The notes under the pieces: model-generated
What the model was told of the DNA's origin: nothing
Seen by the model: the letters and a program-made list of their open reading frames with translations, nothing else
Databases searched by the model: none
Translations under genes and position numbers: made by a program
Part shown: one piece after another, positions 52,650 to 61,785 of the stretch
Numbering within the stretch: the first letter of the stretch is position 1
How the letters are laid out: every line of letters begins with the position of its first letter
Assembly: GCA_041861885.1 (NCBI GenBank)
Contig: JBGVUE010000001.1
Coordinates: forward strand, 1,352,001-1,416,000
Direction of reading: 5' to 3'
DNA: 64,000 nucleotides
Source of the DNA: Haloimpatiens sp. FM7315
Lineage (GTDB): Bacteria > Bacillota > Clostridia > Clostridiales > Clostridiaceae

Positions 52650-52679
52650 TTGACAAAACTTTTGTTCTGGTAATATAAT
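52650..52679 (+). promoter_or_regulatory. Sigma-A promoter for the argS T-box transcript
   Basis: Consensus TTGACA (52650-52655), 18-base spacer, consensus TATAAT (52674-52679). Transcription should begin near 52686, just before the T-box. Confidence 0.85.
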
Positions 52680-52689
52680 TTATTATGGA

Positions 52690-52940
52690 ATTGAATAAAT
52701 AAATTCTATGAAGAGGAGAGTACTTTTGTATTGTTTTGTTAGCGAATAGAGGAGGGTGGGAGCTCTATAAAACAAGAAAAAGGAAAAGAACCTTGGAGAA
52801 GCTACTTGAAAAGATAGTATGTAGTATTGTCTAAGTAAGGTTTGCCGCATAATGCGTTAATATATTAAGTGGACTTTTGTCAAATAGAGTGGTACCGCGG
52901 GATTTATCCGTCTCTACATTATGTAGAGACGGATTTATTA
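52690..52940 (+). ncRNA. T-box leader controlling argS
   Basis: tRNA-sensing riboswitch. Features: AGAGGAGAGTA near 52712 (stem I), the AGCGAATAGAGGAGGGTGGGAG stem I region near 52741-52762, the T-box GAGTGGTACCGCGG at 52887-52900, and a terminator stem CCGTCTCTACAT (52908-52919) with 52921-52932 followed by ATTTATTATATTT. Uncharged tRNA-Arg would pair with the T-box bulge and favour the antiterminator. An AGA (Arg) at 52787-52789, just before ACCTTGGA, is a candidate specifier codon, but I have not folded stem I, so that part is weak. Downstream gene identity fits arginine. Confidence 0.9.
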
Positions 52941-52980
52941 TATTTATAAATAATATTTATGAAATTTGGAGGTGCAAAAA

Positions 52981-54672
52981 TTGGATTATAAAGCGTATAT
53001 AGCAGAAAAAATAAAAGCCAATGTAGACATGGATTTAGAAGAAATAATGGAGCTTATTGAAATACCACCAAAAGCAGATATGGGAGACTATGCTTTTCCT
53101 TGTTTCAAATTAGCAAAAGTATTTAGAAAGGCTCCAAATAGTATAGCAGAAGAATTAAAAACAAAGATAAACAGTGAAGGTTTAGAGAGAATAGAAAACT
53201 TAGGACCATATCTTAATTTCTTTTTAGACAAATCAGTAGTTGCAAAAGAGATTATAGAGAAAGTTTTAAAAGAAGGAGACAAATATGGATCAGATACTAC
53301 TGGAAATGGTAAAAAAGTAGTAGTAGAATATTCTTCTCCCAATATAGCAAAGCCTTTTCATATAGGACATTTGTCTACTACAGTTATTGGCCATTCCTTA
53401 TATAAAATATTAAATTTTGAAGGTTATGATGTAGTTAGAATTAATCACTTAGGTGATTGGGGTACTCAATTTGGAAAATTGATTTCTGCATATAAGAGAT
53501 GGGGAAATGAAGAAGCACTGCATAGTGAACCTATAAATGAGCTTTTAAGAATATATGTTAAATTCCACGAAGAGGCAGAAAAAGATTCTTCTTTAGATGA
53601 TGAAGCTAGAATGCACTTTAAAAAATTAGAAGATGGATGCGAAGAAGAAACTGCTCTATGGGATAGATTTAGAAGTTTAAGTTTAAAGGAATTTAGTAAA
53701 GTTTATAATATGCTTGGTGTTGACTTTGATTACTACACTGGAGAAAGCTTTTACAATGACAAAATGGATGCAATTATAGATGATATAGATAAAAAAGGTT
53801 TATTAGAAGAGAGCAATGGCGCTAGAGTTGTTATGCTTGATAAATATAATATGCCACCATGTTTAGTTAAAAAATCTGATGGAGCTACAATATATGCTAC
53901 AAGGGATTTAGCAGCAGCAACTTACAGAAAGAAAACCTATGATTTCTATAAAAACATTTATGTAGTTGGAACTCCTCAAGCACTTCATTTTAAACAAATA
54001 TTCAAAACATTAGAACTAATGGGAAATGAATGGGCAAAGGACTGTGTTCATGTTGGTTTTGGTCTTGTTAAGTTCCAAGATAGAAGCTTATCTACAAGAA
54101 AAGGAGAAGTATTATTCCTTGAAGATTTACTTAATCAAGCAGTTGCAAAAACTCTTGAGGTAATTAATGAAAAGAATCCAGATCTTGAAGACAAAGAAGA
54201 TGTAGCTAAAAAAATAGGAATTGGTGCTGTGGTATTTGCATACTTAAAGAACAATAGAGAAAGAGATATAATATTTGATTGGAAAGATATGCTAAATTTT
54301 GATGGAGAAACAGGTCCATATGTTCAGTACACATATGCAAGAGGAAAGAGCATATTAAGAAAACTAGGCTATGGTGGAGAAAAGATTGATTACTCTAAGC
54401 TAAATTCAAAAGAAGAGTTTGAGTTAATAAAATTATTGGGAGCATTCAAAGATGCTATAGAGTCAGCTATAGACAAATATGAACCATCAATAATTACAAG
54501 ATACGTATTGGAAGTTGCAAAAGCATTTAATAAATTCTATAATTCTTACAGCATTGCAAATTGTGAAGATGAAGAAACTAAAAATGCAAGACTAAAAATG
54601 GTAGAAGCTACTTGTGATGTGGTAAAGAATGCTTTAGATTTAATTGGAGTAAATGTTGTTGAAAAAATGTAA
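52981..54672 (+). CDS. argS: Arginyl-tRNA synthetase ArgS
   Basis: Class I synthetase charging tRNA-Arg. HIGH motif in [10 protein letters not shown], preceded by [12 protein letters not shown]; Add1 domain at the N-terminus; the KMSKS equivalent is in LSTRKGEV; the DALR anticodon-binding domain is at the end. TTG 52981 is taken as start since GGAGGTG sits 6 bases upstream; the frame is open 15 bases further to a TTG that lies upstream of that site. 563 residues, intact. It is controlled by the T-box directly upstream and ends at a terminator. Confidence 0.96.
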   Translation: MDYKAYIAEKIKANVDMDLEEIMELIEIPPKADMGDYAFPCFKLAKVFRKAPNSIAEELKTKINSEGLERIENLGPYLNFFLDKSVVAKEIIEKVLKEGDKYGSDTTGNGKKVVVEYSSPNIAKPFHIGHLSTTVIGHSLYKILNFEGYDVVRINHLGDWGTQFGKLISAYKRWGNEEALHSEPINELLRIYVKFHEEAEKDSSLDDEARMHFKKLEDGCEEETALWDRFRSLSLKEFSKVYNMLGVDFDYYTGESFYNDKMDAIIDDIDKKGLLEESNGARVVMLDKYNMPPCLVKKSDGATIYATRDLAAATYRKKTYDFYKNIYVVGTPQALHFKQIFKTLELMGNEWAKDCVHVGFGLVKFQDRSLSTRKGEVLFLEDLLNQAVAKTLEVINEKNPDLEDKEDVAKKIGIGAVVFAYLKNNRERDIIFDWKDMLNFDGETGPYVQYTYARGKSILRKLGYGGEKIDYSKLNSKEEFELIKLLGAFKDAIESAIDKYEPSIITRYVLEVAKAFNKFYNSYSIANCEDEETKNARLKMVEATCDVVKNALDLIGVNVVEKM

Positions 54673-54680
54673 ATAATTAA

Positions 54681-54726
54681 AACCATATATTGTTAATGCT
54701 TTGGAGTTAACAATATATGGTTTTTT
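54681..54726 (+). terminator. Rho-independent terminator after argS
   Basis: AACCATATATTGTTAA (54681-54696) pairs perfectly with 54707-54722, then TTTT. Confidence 0.9.
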
Positions 54727-54753
54727 AAATTTTTTAAGTTATGGGTGGATAGG

Positions 54754-55482
54754 ATGTATATAAATGAAACTATTAATGAGATAAATATGGACAAAGCTTT
54801 AATAGAAAAATACAATATGAAGGAAATATGCTATTTTGATATTGAGACAACTGGATTTGATAAAGATCAGGATGAAATTATACTGATATCAATGGGGTAT
54901 TTAATAAGTGAAAAGAAAATTTGTATTAAGCAGTATTTTTCTGAAAGTAAAAAAGAAGAAAAAGAAATACTAAAAGAGTTTAATAGAGATGTAAAAGCTT
55001 TTAGTAAGTGTTGTTCTTATAATGGTATTGCCTTTGATGAACCTTTTATATTAAATAGGATGAACAAGTATAAACTTGAATGTGGATTTCCAATAAAACA
55101 TATAGACTTATATAGGATAATAAGGCCTTACTATAAAGAGATGGGGCTTCATAGATGTAATTTAAAAACCGTAGAGAAGTTTATAGGTATAAATAGAAAA
55201 GATCAAATAGATGGAGGAGAAAGCATAGAGCTATATAAAAGATATTTGGAGCTTAAAGATGAAGAGGTTAAAAACACTATTCTTCTTCATAACTATGAGG
55301 ATGTTTTAGATTTGCCTTACATTTTTAAATTAGTTAATAAGATTGATTTAGATGAAAATTTAATTAGAGAAAACAGAATAAGCATAAAACAGATAAAATA
55401 CATAAGATATCTTTTAAGTACAAAAGGAATTAATGTAGATACAAATTTAGAAAGAATGAGCAAAAAAATGCACATAAGATAA
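54754..55482 (+). CDS. YprB-type ribonuclease H-like exonuclease
   Basis: DEDD-type exonuclease fold: CYFDIETTGFDKDQDEIILI (motif I with D and E), FSKCCSYNGIAFDEPFILN (motif II), and LLHNYEDVLDLPYI (motif III with H and D). Middle block GLHRCNLKTVEKFIGI is the YprB/RNase_H_2 signature. About 242 residues. ATG 54754 is chosen over GTG 54745, as GGGTGGATAGG precedes it. The substrate is unknown. A second, weaker copy of this fold is encoded at 59126. Confidence 0.82.
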   Translation: MYINETINEINMDKALIEKYNMKEICYFDIETTGFDKDQDEIILISMGYLISEKKICIKQYFSESKKEEKEILKEFNRDVKAFSKCCSYNGIAFDEPFILNRMNKYKLECGFPIKHIDLYRIIRPYYKEMGLHRCNLKTVEKFIGINRKDQIDGGESIELYKRYLELKDEEVKNTILLHNYEDVLDLPYIFKLVNKIDLDENLIRENRISIKQIKYIRYLLSTKGINVDTNLERMSKKMHIR

Positions 55483-55548
55483 TTAATTTGATGTTAAAAG
55501 AAGACATGGACAAAAAAAGCATATATCATATATTGTATAATACATATT

Positions 55549-55590
55549 AAAGCCTTTTCAAATTAAGAGACTTTAATATGAAAAGGCTTT
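55549..55590. terminator. Stem-loop between convergent genes
   Basis: AAAGCCTTTTCA (55549-55560) pairs with 55579-55590 around an 18-base loop. T runs on either side are weak. Confidence 0.5.
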
Positions 55591-55591
55591 A

Positions 55592-55618
55592 TAGTATCTA
55601 TAGTATCTATAGTATTTA
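55592..55618. repeat. 9-bp tandem repeat, three copies
   Basis: TAGTATCTA, TAGTATCTA, TAGTATTTA, directly after the stem-loop. Three units only, no evident role. Confidence 0.7.
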
Positions 55619-55651
55619 TAATAAATTTATTATTTAAGCTTATCTTTGCTT

Positions 55652-55783
55652 TTATTTTTTGTAATTTGGGCAGTGACTAGAACAGGAGCTACAATCACAT
55701 TTGCCAGAGGCTTTGTTTTTTATGTTTTTATACAAAAAATAACTAGCTGCAAGTATTATAATTAATGTTATAATTATTTCCAT
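55652..55783 (-). CDS. FeoB-associated Cys-rich membrane protein
   Basis: A 43-residue peptide: membrane helix EIIITLIIILAASYFLYKNI, then basic KNKASG and a Cys cluster KCDCSSCSSHCP. This is the layout of the small FeoB-associated Cys-rich proteins, often at the 3' end of feoAB operons. ATG 55783 has AAGGAAGTGTG upstream on its strand. The start lies 32 bases after the feoB stop, so it is in the feo operon. It may act with FeoB in ferrous iron uptake, by association. Confidence 0.82.
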   Translation of the reverse strand: MEIIITLIIILAASYFLYKNIKNKASGKCDCSSCSSHCPNYKK

Positions 55784-55814
55784 TTTATAACACACTTCCT
55801 TTTTAAAAATCTAT

Positions 55815-57585
55815 CTATAAAAATAATTTTCCTATGTTATACACTAAAAAAGAAACTATCCAGGCTAAAAGAACTTGATATACAACCGAAAATACAGCCA
55901 TTTTTTTCCCGTATTCTTTTCTCATAACAACTACAGTAGATATACAAGGTGTATACAAAAGCACAAAAACTAAAAAGCTAAGGGCAGATAAACTGCTAAA
56001 ATAAGTAGGCAAAATTCCATTTAAATTATTACCAAATATTATGCCCATACTGCTTATTATAACTTCTTTAGCCATTAACCCAGAAAGTATTGAAACAGAA
56101 GTTTGCCAGTTACCAAATCCTAAAGGCTTAAATACTGGTGCAAGTAATTTACCAATTCCAGCTAGAAAACTTTCGTTCATACTTGTTAAACCATTTAGAT
56201 TAAAATTTGATAAAAACCAAATAAGCACAGATACTGAAAATATTATTGTACCAGCTTTTTTCAAAAATCCCTTTCCTTTATCCCAGGTATGAAGAAGTAG
56301 ATTTTTTATATCTGGCATTTTATACTCAGGCAATTCTATTAGAAAAGGTTCTTCATCTTTTTTAAATAGAGTGTTTTTAAATAATAATCCTATTAAAAAT
56401 GCTATTAATATACCTAAACCATAAAGTGAGAAAGCAACTAGGCTTTCTTTACCAGGAAAGAAAATAGAAGCAATAAGTGCATAAACTGGTAGCCTTGCAT
56501 TACAAGACATTAAGGGCACTAAAAGGGCAGTTAATTTTCTGTCTTTTTCACTTTCTAAAGTTCTTGCAGACATTATTCCTGGAACAGAACAACCGAAACC
56601 AACTATTAATGGGATAAATGCTTTACCAGATAAGCCCATAGTCCTCATTAGTTTGTCCATAATAAAGGCTGCTCTTGCCATATAACCGCTATCTTCCAAA
56701 AATGAAATTCCAATAAACAAAGCAAGTATAACCGGTAAAAATACAACTACAGATCCTACTCCTTTTACAATTCCACTTAATAAAAGTGATTTGAACCATA
56801 AACTAGAATTTCCTAGAAGAAAATCTAAATTAGGAATTATAGTATTTTCCAAACAACTTCTTAAAGTATCTGATAAGGGTTGACCAACCCAGCTAAAGGT
56901 AAATTTAAAGATAAGAAAAAAATAAGTAGAAATATAGGATAAGATAAAAATCTATTAAGTAGAATTTTGTCAATTTTTTCTGTTATATTATTATTATTTG
57001 AATTCTTGGTTTTAACACAGTTATTTAAGATATCATCTATATAAGAATAAGCATCTTTTTCACTTTCAAATTGAAAACCTTTTGAATTACGTGATTCGGT
57101 ATTTGTTTTATAGGATTTATTAAAAAGAATATTTTTAAGTTCAGTAAGACCATCATTTTTAGAAGCAGATATAGGTAAAATAATAAGACCAAGTTCTTTT
57201 GAGAGTTTTTCAAAATCAATTTCAAGACCTCTAGCCTTAGCTACATCTATCATGTTAATAACTAAAATTATGGGGATTTTGAACTGCTTCAGTTGAGTTG
57301 TTAAATATAGATTTCTGCTTAAATTAGAAGCATCAACAATATTAATAATAACGTCCACATTGCCTTTTAATAAAAATTCCTTTGATACTTTTTCTTCATT
57401 TGAAAAGGTATCCATAGCATAAATACCTGGTAAGTCAACAATTTTAAAATCTTTATTTAAAAAACCTTCTTTTTTTCTACTGTAACTCCTGCCCAATTAC
57501 CAACGTATTGATTTGATCCTGTCAGTGCATTGAAGAGCGTAGTTTTTCCTACATTGGGATTTCCAACTAAAGCGGCAGTAAACAT
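55815..57585 (-). CDS. feoB: Ferrous iron transporter FeoB (two apparent frameshifts)
   Basis: Membrane GTPase importing Fe(II). N-terminal G domain: G1 [18 protein letters not shown], switch NWAGVTVE, G3 [10 protein letters not shown]4 INMIDVAK, G5 ISASK. Then the membrane part with the gate signatures [13 protein letters not shown] and [15 protein letters not shown] missing in the run 57470-57476 and A missing in the run 56916-56922 (plus-strand bases) break the frame. Restored length is 590 residues, a compact FeoB. Start ATG 57585 follows AGGAGG and overlaps nothing; feoA ends 7 bases before. Second gene of the feoA-feoB-small Cys-rich operon. Confidence 0.93.
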
Positions 57586-57592
57586 CTAGCAA

Positions 57593-57817
57593 TTAAACCT
57601 CCTTTAATAATATGCTTTTAGCATCTTTTTTTCTTATTGCTAAATCAAAACCTTTAAAGTTAATTATTAAAGGATCTCCTAAAGGAGCAACTCGTTTCAA
57701 CAAAACAGGAGTACCTTCGATACAACCTAGTGCTAAAAGTCTTTTAGTTAGTTTTTTATTTCCTAATATATAATCAACAAGTGCCTTATCACCGGGTTTT
57801 AAATCTACTATACTCAT
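57593..57817 (-). CDS. feoA: Ferrous iron transport protein FeoA
   Basis: SH3-like cytosolic partner of FeoB, about 74 residues: SIVDLKPGDKALVDYILGN, RLLALGCIEGTPVLLKRVAP and LIINFKGFDLAIRKKDA are the family strands. ATG 57817 is used because AGGAGG lies 7 bases before it; the frame runs 24 bases further up without a ribosome site. First gene of the feo operon, read from a promoter with a Fur-like box. Confidence 0.94.
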   Translation of the reverse strand: MSIVDLKPGDKALVDYILGNKKLTKRLLALGCIEGTPVLLKRVAPLGDPLIINFKGFDLAIRKKDAKSILLKEV

Positions 57818-57849
57818 AATCATTCCTCCTAACTTATACAAATGAAAAC

Positions 57850-57891
57850 AATTATCACTATCATAATATCATTATCTTTATTTTTTGTCAA
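57850..57891 (-). promoter_or_regulatory. feoAB promoter with overlapping Fur-like box
   Basis: On the minus strand TTGACA (57886-57891), a 17-base spacer and TATTAT (57863-57868). GATAATGATATTATGATAG, extending to GTGATAAT (57850-57876), overlaps the -10 and resembles the Fur consensus GATAATGATAATCATTATC. Iron-dependent repression of feoAB is the likely outcome; binding is inference. Confidence 0.7.
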
Positions 57892-57944
57892 TATGGTACT
57901 ATAATATAATAAGTAAGGTATGTGGGGATTTAGGAGTGAGATGT

Positions 57945-58334
57945 ATGTATTCTTATGGAAAATGTTTGCAACAATTATCTGAAAAAAGAAAGTCAATTAG
58001 AGTTGATTTTTCTTTAAAATTATATTATCCTCTTATTAATAATAAGAGCATTTATAAAGACTATGATGGGAAGAGACCTATATTAGAGGCTATAAATATA
58101 TCTGATACAGGAATTTGCTTTAAAAGTATAGCTAAGGCGGATAAAGGAGATTTTATATCATTTTTATTAAAAGTGGATGATAAGAATCCATCTTTTTGGA
58201 CATTATGTGAAGTAAAGTGGAGTAAACATATTGAGGATGATTTATACATATTGGGGTGTGAATTTTACCTTTTAACTTTAAATCAATTGTCAATAATAAG
58301 AAAATACATAAAAAATACAAATAAAAACATATAA
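57945..58334 (+). CDS. PilZ-domain protein
   Basis: Probable c-di-GMP receptor of about 129 residues. RxxxR motif in EKRKSIRVDFSLKLYY and the D-x-S-x-x-G motif in INISDTGICFKS; later ISFLLKVDD, CEVKWS and YILGCEFYLL strands close the barrel. ATG 57945 follows TAGGAGTGAG; the frame is open 60 bases further up. It is divergent from the feo operon. It may affect surface behaviour, and a pilin locus lies 2 kb downstream, but the link is speculative. Confidence 0.8.
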   Translation: MYSYGKCLQQLSEKRKSIRVDFSLKLYYPLINNKSIYKDYDGKRPILEAINISDTGICFKSIAKADKGDFISFLLKVDDKNPSFWTLCEVKWSKHIEDDLYILGCEFYLLTLNQLSIIRKYIKNTNKNI

Positions 58335-58388
58335 CTACTTGAAAGGTAAATTTCAAGATGAAACTAATTTATAGAAGGAGATAAACAT

Positions 58389-59129
58389 ATGAAAAATATA
58401 GCTGCTTTTTTTGATATAGATGGAACATTATATAGAGAAGGATTAATAGCTGAGGTATTTAAAAAACTTGTAAAATGTGAAATTATACCTTCTGAAAAAT
58501 GGTATAAAGATGTAAGACCAGAGTATTTAAAATGGGATACAAGAAAAGGTGATTATGATAATTATTTAATTAAAATGGCAGAAATTTTTGTTGAAGCTAT
58601 TAAAGGAATTCATGAGTCACAAATTGAATTTATTGCGAAGAAAGTTGTAGAGCAAAAAGGTGATAGGGTATATACTTTTACAAGAGATAGAATAAAATGG
58701 CATAAGGAGCAAGGACATAAGATTATTACAATATCAGGAAGCCCCGTAGAACTTGTAAAAGAAATGGCACATAAATATGGATTTGACGATTATAAAGGAG
58801 CTGTATACGTTAAGAAGAATGCTGTGTATACAGGAGAAGTTATTCCTATGTGGGATAGCCAAAGTAAGAAGGAAGCTATAATGGAATTTACTAAAAAATA
58901 CGATATTGATTTAAAGCGTTCTTATGCTTATGGCGATACATCTGGGGATTTGTCTATGTTTCAGTTAGTTTCAAAACCTATTTGCATAAATCCAAATAAG
59001 GAACTAATTACAAAAGTATTAAGTGATGATGAGGTAAAAAATAAAATAAGTATAATAGTTGAGAGAAAAGATGTTGTTTATAATATCACTTCTGATAATA
59101 TCCATATAGTAGAAAGTGTGAAGGAATGA
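58389..59129 (+). CDS. HAD-IB family phosphatase (SerB-like)
   Basis: Haloacid dehalogenase hydrolase, subfamily IB. Motif I FFDIDGTLYREG, motif II ITISGSPVELV, and motif III/IV Lys with YAYGDTSGDLSMF. 246 residues, intact. Related proteins dephosphorylate phosphoserine, lysophosphatidic acid or glycerol phosphates; the substrate cannot be told. ATG 58389 follows AAGGAGAT. Its stop overlaps the next gene's start by 4 bases, so the two are coupled. Confidence 0.85.
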   Translation: MKNIAAFFDIDGTLYREGLIAEVFKKLVKCEIIPSEKWYKDVRPEYLKWDTRKGDYDNYLIKMAEIFVEAIKGIHESQIEFIAKKVVEQKGDRVYTFTRDRIKWHKEQGHKIITISGSPVELVKEMAHKYGFDDYKGAVYVKKNAVYTGEVIPMWDSQSKKEAIMEFTKKYDIDLKRSYAYGDTSGDLSMFQLVSKPICINPNKELITKVLSDDEVKNKISIIVERKDVVYNITSDNIHIVESVKE

Positions 59130-59779
59130 TTTTAAAAGAGAGTGTTCATAAAATTTCTTTAGATGATTTAAGTTATAGTTTGCTTTTTTCTTTAGATGAT
59201 GAATTTTTTAAACAGGCACTTTATTTTGACTTAGAACATTACGTCAATAAAAAACCAATTTGTGTAGGTGTATTTGGATGCAGTTATTATGATGAAAATA
59301 TTAAGAGCTTAGTGACTACTCAGTATATGATTGAAAACCAGGAAGATTCAAAAGAGGTGCTTTATAAAGCTGAAGAATATTTTATAACTATGAGGGATAA
59401 ATTTAAAAAGAAATACATTGTTACTTTTGCAGGAAATAATGATTTTTCAGTTATAAACTATCTTTTTAAAAAGAATGAGATCAGTCTTAATGTAAGAGAT
59501 ACTTTTAAGGAAATTGACCTGCAAAAAGAGTATGAAAAAAAGACAGGAGGCTCTATAGGGCTAAAAAATTTGGAGAAAATATTTAATATTAAGAGAGAGA
59601 CAGAAATTATAAAGGGACAAAATCTAGCAAAGACCTTTAAAAAGATAATGAAAGATAGGGACTATATAAATAGGATGCCTAAAGAGAAAAAAGAGAGAAT
59701 ACTTTTTTATAATGAGCAGGATGTTATTAGCTTGTTTTATATCTCCTTATATTGGAATAAGTATATAAAGGACTTATAA
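59126..59779 (+). CDS. YprB-like RNase H-fold hypothetical protein
   Basis: 217 residues. It resembles the exonuclease encoded at 54754 in outline: ALYFDLEHYVNKKPICVGVFG (motif I with D and E), IVTFAGNNDFSVINYLF (motif II), GSIGLKNLEKIFNIKRETE (the YprB-type block) and ERILFYNEQDVISLFYISL (motif III-like with Q-D). Part of motif III seems altered (N-E-Q-D in place of H-N-x-x-D), so activity is uncertain. ATG 59126 overlaps the HAD gene's stop. A terminator follows. Confidence 0.65.
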   Translation: MILKESVHKISLDDLSYSLLFSLDDEFFKQALYFDLEHYVNKKPICVGVFGCSYYDENIKSLVTTQYMIENQEDSKEVLYKAEEYFITMRDKFKKKYIVTFAGNNDFSVINYLFKKNEISLNVRDTFKEIDLQKEYEKKTGGSIGLKNLEKIFNIKRETEIIKGQNLAKTFKKIMKDRDYINRMPKEKKERILFYNEQDVISLFYISLYWNKYIKDL

Positions 59780-59800
59780 AAAAGCAGTTAGGTTCAAAAG

Positions 59801-59838
59801 AGGGACTATTAGTAAAAAAATACTAATAGTCCTTTTAT
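59801..59838 (+). terminator. Rho-independent terminator
   Basis: GGACTATTAGTA and TACTAATAGTCC form the stem around an A-rich loop, followed by TTTTAT. Confidence 0.85.
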
Positions 59839-59963
59839 ATTTTAATTTAGGGATATTAAATTTATTTAGTTAAAATTGGTATATAAAATAAATATAATGG
59901 CAATAAGATAATATGATGGCTTAAAAGAAAAATACATCTTTAATTAAACAAGGAGGGATCAAT

Positions 59964-60383
59964 TTGAAAATTAAGAAACAATTAATGTTTAAAACAAAAG
60001 AAAAAAATGGATTTACATTAATTGAACTTGTAATCGTGGTGGCAATTATTGGAATACTAACCTTAGTTTCTATACCTAAAGTAGGCAAAGCACATTTAAA
60101 AGCTAAACAAAATGCAGATATGGCCAATGCCAAAACTATTGCAAATGCAGCTAATATGGCAGTAGTTCAAGATGGAACCTTAAGTAAAACCAATATAGTA
60201 AATAATTTGCAGAGCGTACCAAGTCCTAAATCAAAGGGATCCAATTTTGTTGTAGAACAAATTAATGAAATTATCAGTATCTACGTTAAAGATGGAAATG
60301 ATTACTATCTTTTATATCCAGCAAAAACATACCCCACTGATAAAGCAATAAAGAGTAGTGGTTATGAAATAATACTAGATTAA
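59964..60383 (+). CDS. Type IV pilin-like protein with class III signal
   Basis: A 139-residue prepilin: leader MKIKKQLMFKTKEKNG, then the cleavage and N-methylation site FTLIELVIVVAIIGILTLVS with Glu 5, the hallmark of type IV pilins. The rest is a small globular part (AKAHLKAKQ-like helix, then a C-terminal strand region ISIYVKDGNDYYLLYPAKTY). TTG 59964 follows AAGGAGGGAT. The prepilin peptidase gene starts 45 bases after its stop. No pilus ATPase, platform or other pilin is in the window. Confidence 0.85.
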   Translation: MKIKKQLMFKTKEKNGFTLIELVIVVAIIGILTLVSIPKVGKAHLKAKQNADMANAKTIANAANMAVVQDGTLSKTNIVNNLQSVPSPKSKGSNFVVEQINEIISIYVKDGNDYYLLYPAKTYPTDKAIKSSGYEIILD

Positions 60384-60427
60384 GTAATGTGAAAATTTTA
60401 GTTAAAAATATTAAGAAGGTGAAACAT

Positions 60428-61185
60428 ATGCTTTATATTATATTTTTTCTTGGATTAATTATTGGAAGTTTTTTGAACGTATGTATATATAGAATTCCAA
60501 GGGAAGAGTCCATAGTAGTGCCTCATTCCCACTGCATAAAATGTAATCATAAAATAAAGTTTTATGACTTAATACCACTTATAAGTTATGCTTTTTTAAA
60601 AGGAAAATGCAGAAATTGTAAAGAAAAAATTTCATTGATTTATCCTTTAGTTGAGGTAATTACAGCAATATCCTGGACTTTAATTTATAAAAATTATGGT
60701 TATAGTGTATACTTTTTTAAATACATATTTTTAATAGATTTAATGATAGTTATTTCGTTTATTGACTATAAATTTCAAGAGGTATATTTTTCTACTTTTT
60801 TAATTGGGTTAATTGGGGGAAGTATTTTTATTATACTTGAGATGGTAACTTACAATAATTTCCCGTACATATTTAAAAACTATCTGCTTGGAGGAGTGGT
60901 TTTGGCAGTATTATTATCTATTATAATTATTTTAACTAAAGGTATGGGCTGGGGAGATGCAGAAATAGTATTTTTGGTGGGATTTTTTTAGGTCTTAAAA
61001 AGTCCATTCTTTTGTTGTTCCTGTCTTTTATAATAGGTGGAATTTATGGAGTAATAGCTCTTAGATTGAAAAGAAAAAATCTTAAGGATTTTCTAGCTTT
61101 TGTACCATTTATAGCCATTAGTACTTTTATTAGTATAATTTGGGGTGACAATATTATTAAATTGTATTTAAATTATATTATTTAA
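60428..61185 (+). CDS. Prepilin peptidase (PilD type; one apparent frameshift)
   Basis: Membrane aspartyl protease that removes the prepilin leader and methylates the new N-terminus. It has GSFLNVCIYRIP, the zinc pair CIKC and CRNC near residues 40 and 63, FIDYKFQEV with the first Asp, and GMGWGDAE with the second Asp (GxGD). The membrane core is intact. One T is missing in the run 60983-60989; the repaired chain goes on GLKKSILLLFLSFIIGGIY to 252 residues. ATG 60428 lies behind AAGAAGGTG. It is the natural partner of the pilin gene just before it. Confidence 0.88.
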
Positions 61186-61316
61186 TTTATAAGTAATTAA
61201 AATGTAAAATACAACCATATCTTTCACGATGGATTTTTCTTAAGTTTATAAATAAAAGAGGATTTTATTTTTCGGCGTAGAATAAATAACTATGTATAAA
61301 TTGAGGAGGTACAATT

Positions 61317-61742
61317 ATGAATAATACAGCAGCTAGATTTAGTAGTTTACTAGAAAAGCAAGGATTCCCTATGGCAATAATAAAAGTTGAAGACAGAGGG
61401 GAGAAGGATACTGTTTTTGCTTTCGGGCAATTAATAAAAAATAATCAAGTCAACATAGTGATTGATTTTGATGAAGAAAGCACTTGTATAGATTTTAATA
61501 TATTTAGTTTAGCAAAATTAAAACCTGAAACAAATAGGATAAAAGTTTTTGAACTATTAAATAGATACAACAGTTCTTTTAGATTTCCAAAATTTTATAT
61601 AGATAAAGAAGATGAAGTTGTAGCTCAAATAACTATACCTTATGAAAAAGAAGTTAGCGAAGAAATGATGTTTGATATGCTTCGTTCAATGTTATCATTT
61701 TGTCATAAGGTATCAGATGAGATATCAGATACTTTAGAATAA
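61317..61742 (+). CDS. YbjN-like domain protein
   Basis: 141 residues with the alpha-beta layout of the YbjN/secretion-chaperone-like fold: N-terminal helix RFSSLLEKQGFPMAI, strands VFAFGQLIKNNQVNIVIDF and DFNIFSLAKLK, and helical C-terminus EEMMFDMLRSMLSFCHKVS. Role unknown. ATG 61317 follows GAGGAGG. It is alone and convergent with hutU. Confidence 0.6.
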   Translation: MNNTAARFSSLLEKQGFPMAIIKVEDRGEKDTVFAFGQLIKNNQVNIVIDFDEESTCIDFNIFSLAKLKPETNRIKVFELLNRYNSSFRFPKFYIDKEDEVVAQITIPYEKEVSEEMMFDMLRSMLSFCHKVSDEISDTLE

Positions 61743-61745
61743 ATA

Positions 61746-61785
61746 AAAAGGGATTTAAGCCAAAGTGGTTTAAATCCCTTTTTTA
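61746..61785. terminator. Bidirectional terminator between YbjN-like gene and hutU
   Basis: AAAAGGGATTTAA and TTAAATCCCTTTT form a 13-pair stem with flanking A and T runs on the two sides. Confidence 0.85.

Noticed and set aside
55592..55618. 9-bp triple repeat as a start of a CRISPR or attachment site
   Set aside because: Units are contiguous, short and only three, with no spacers or integrase nearby.
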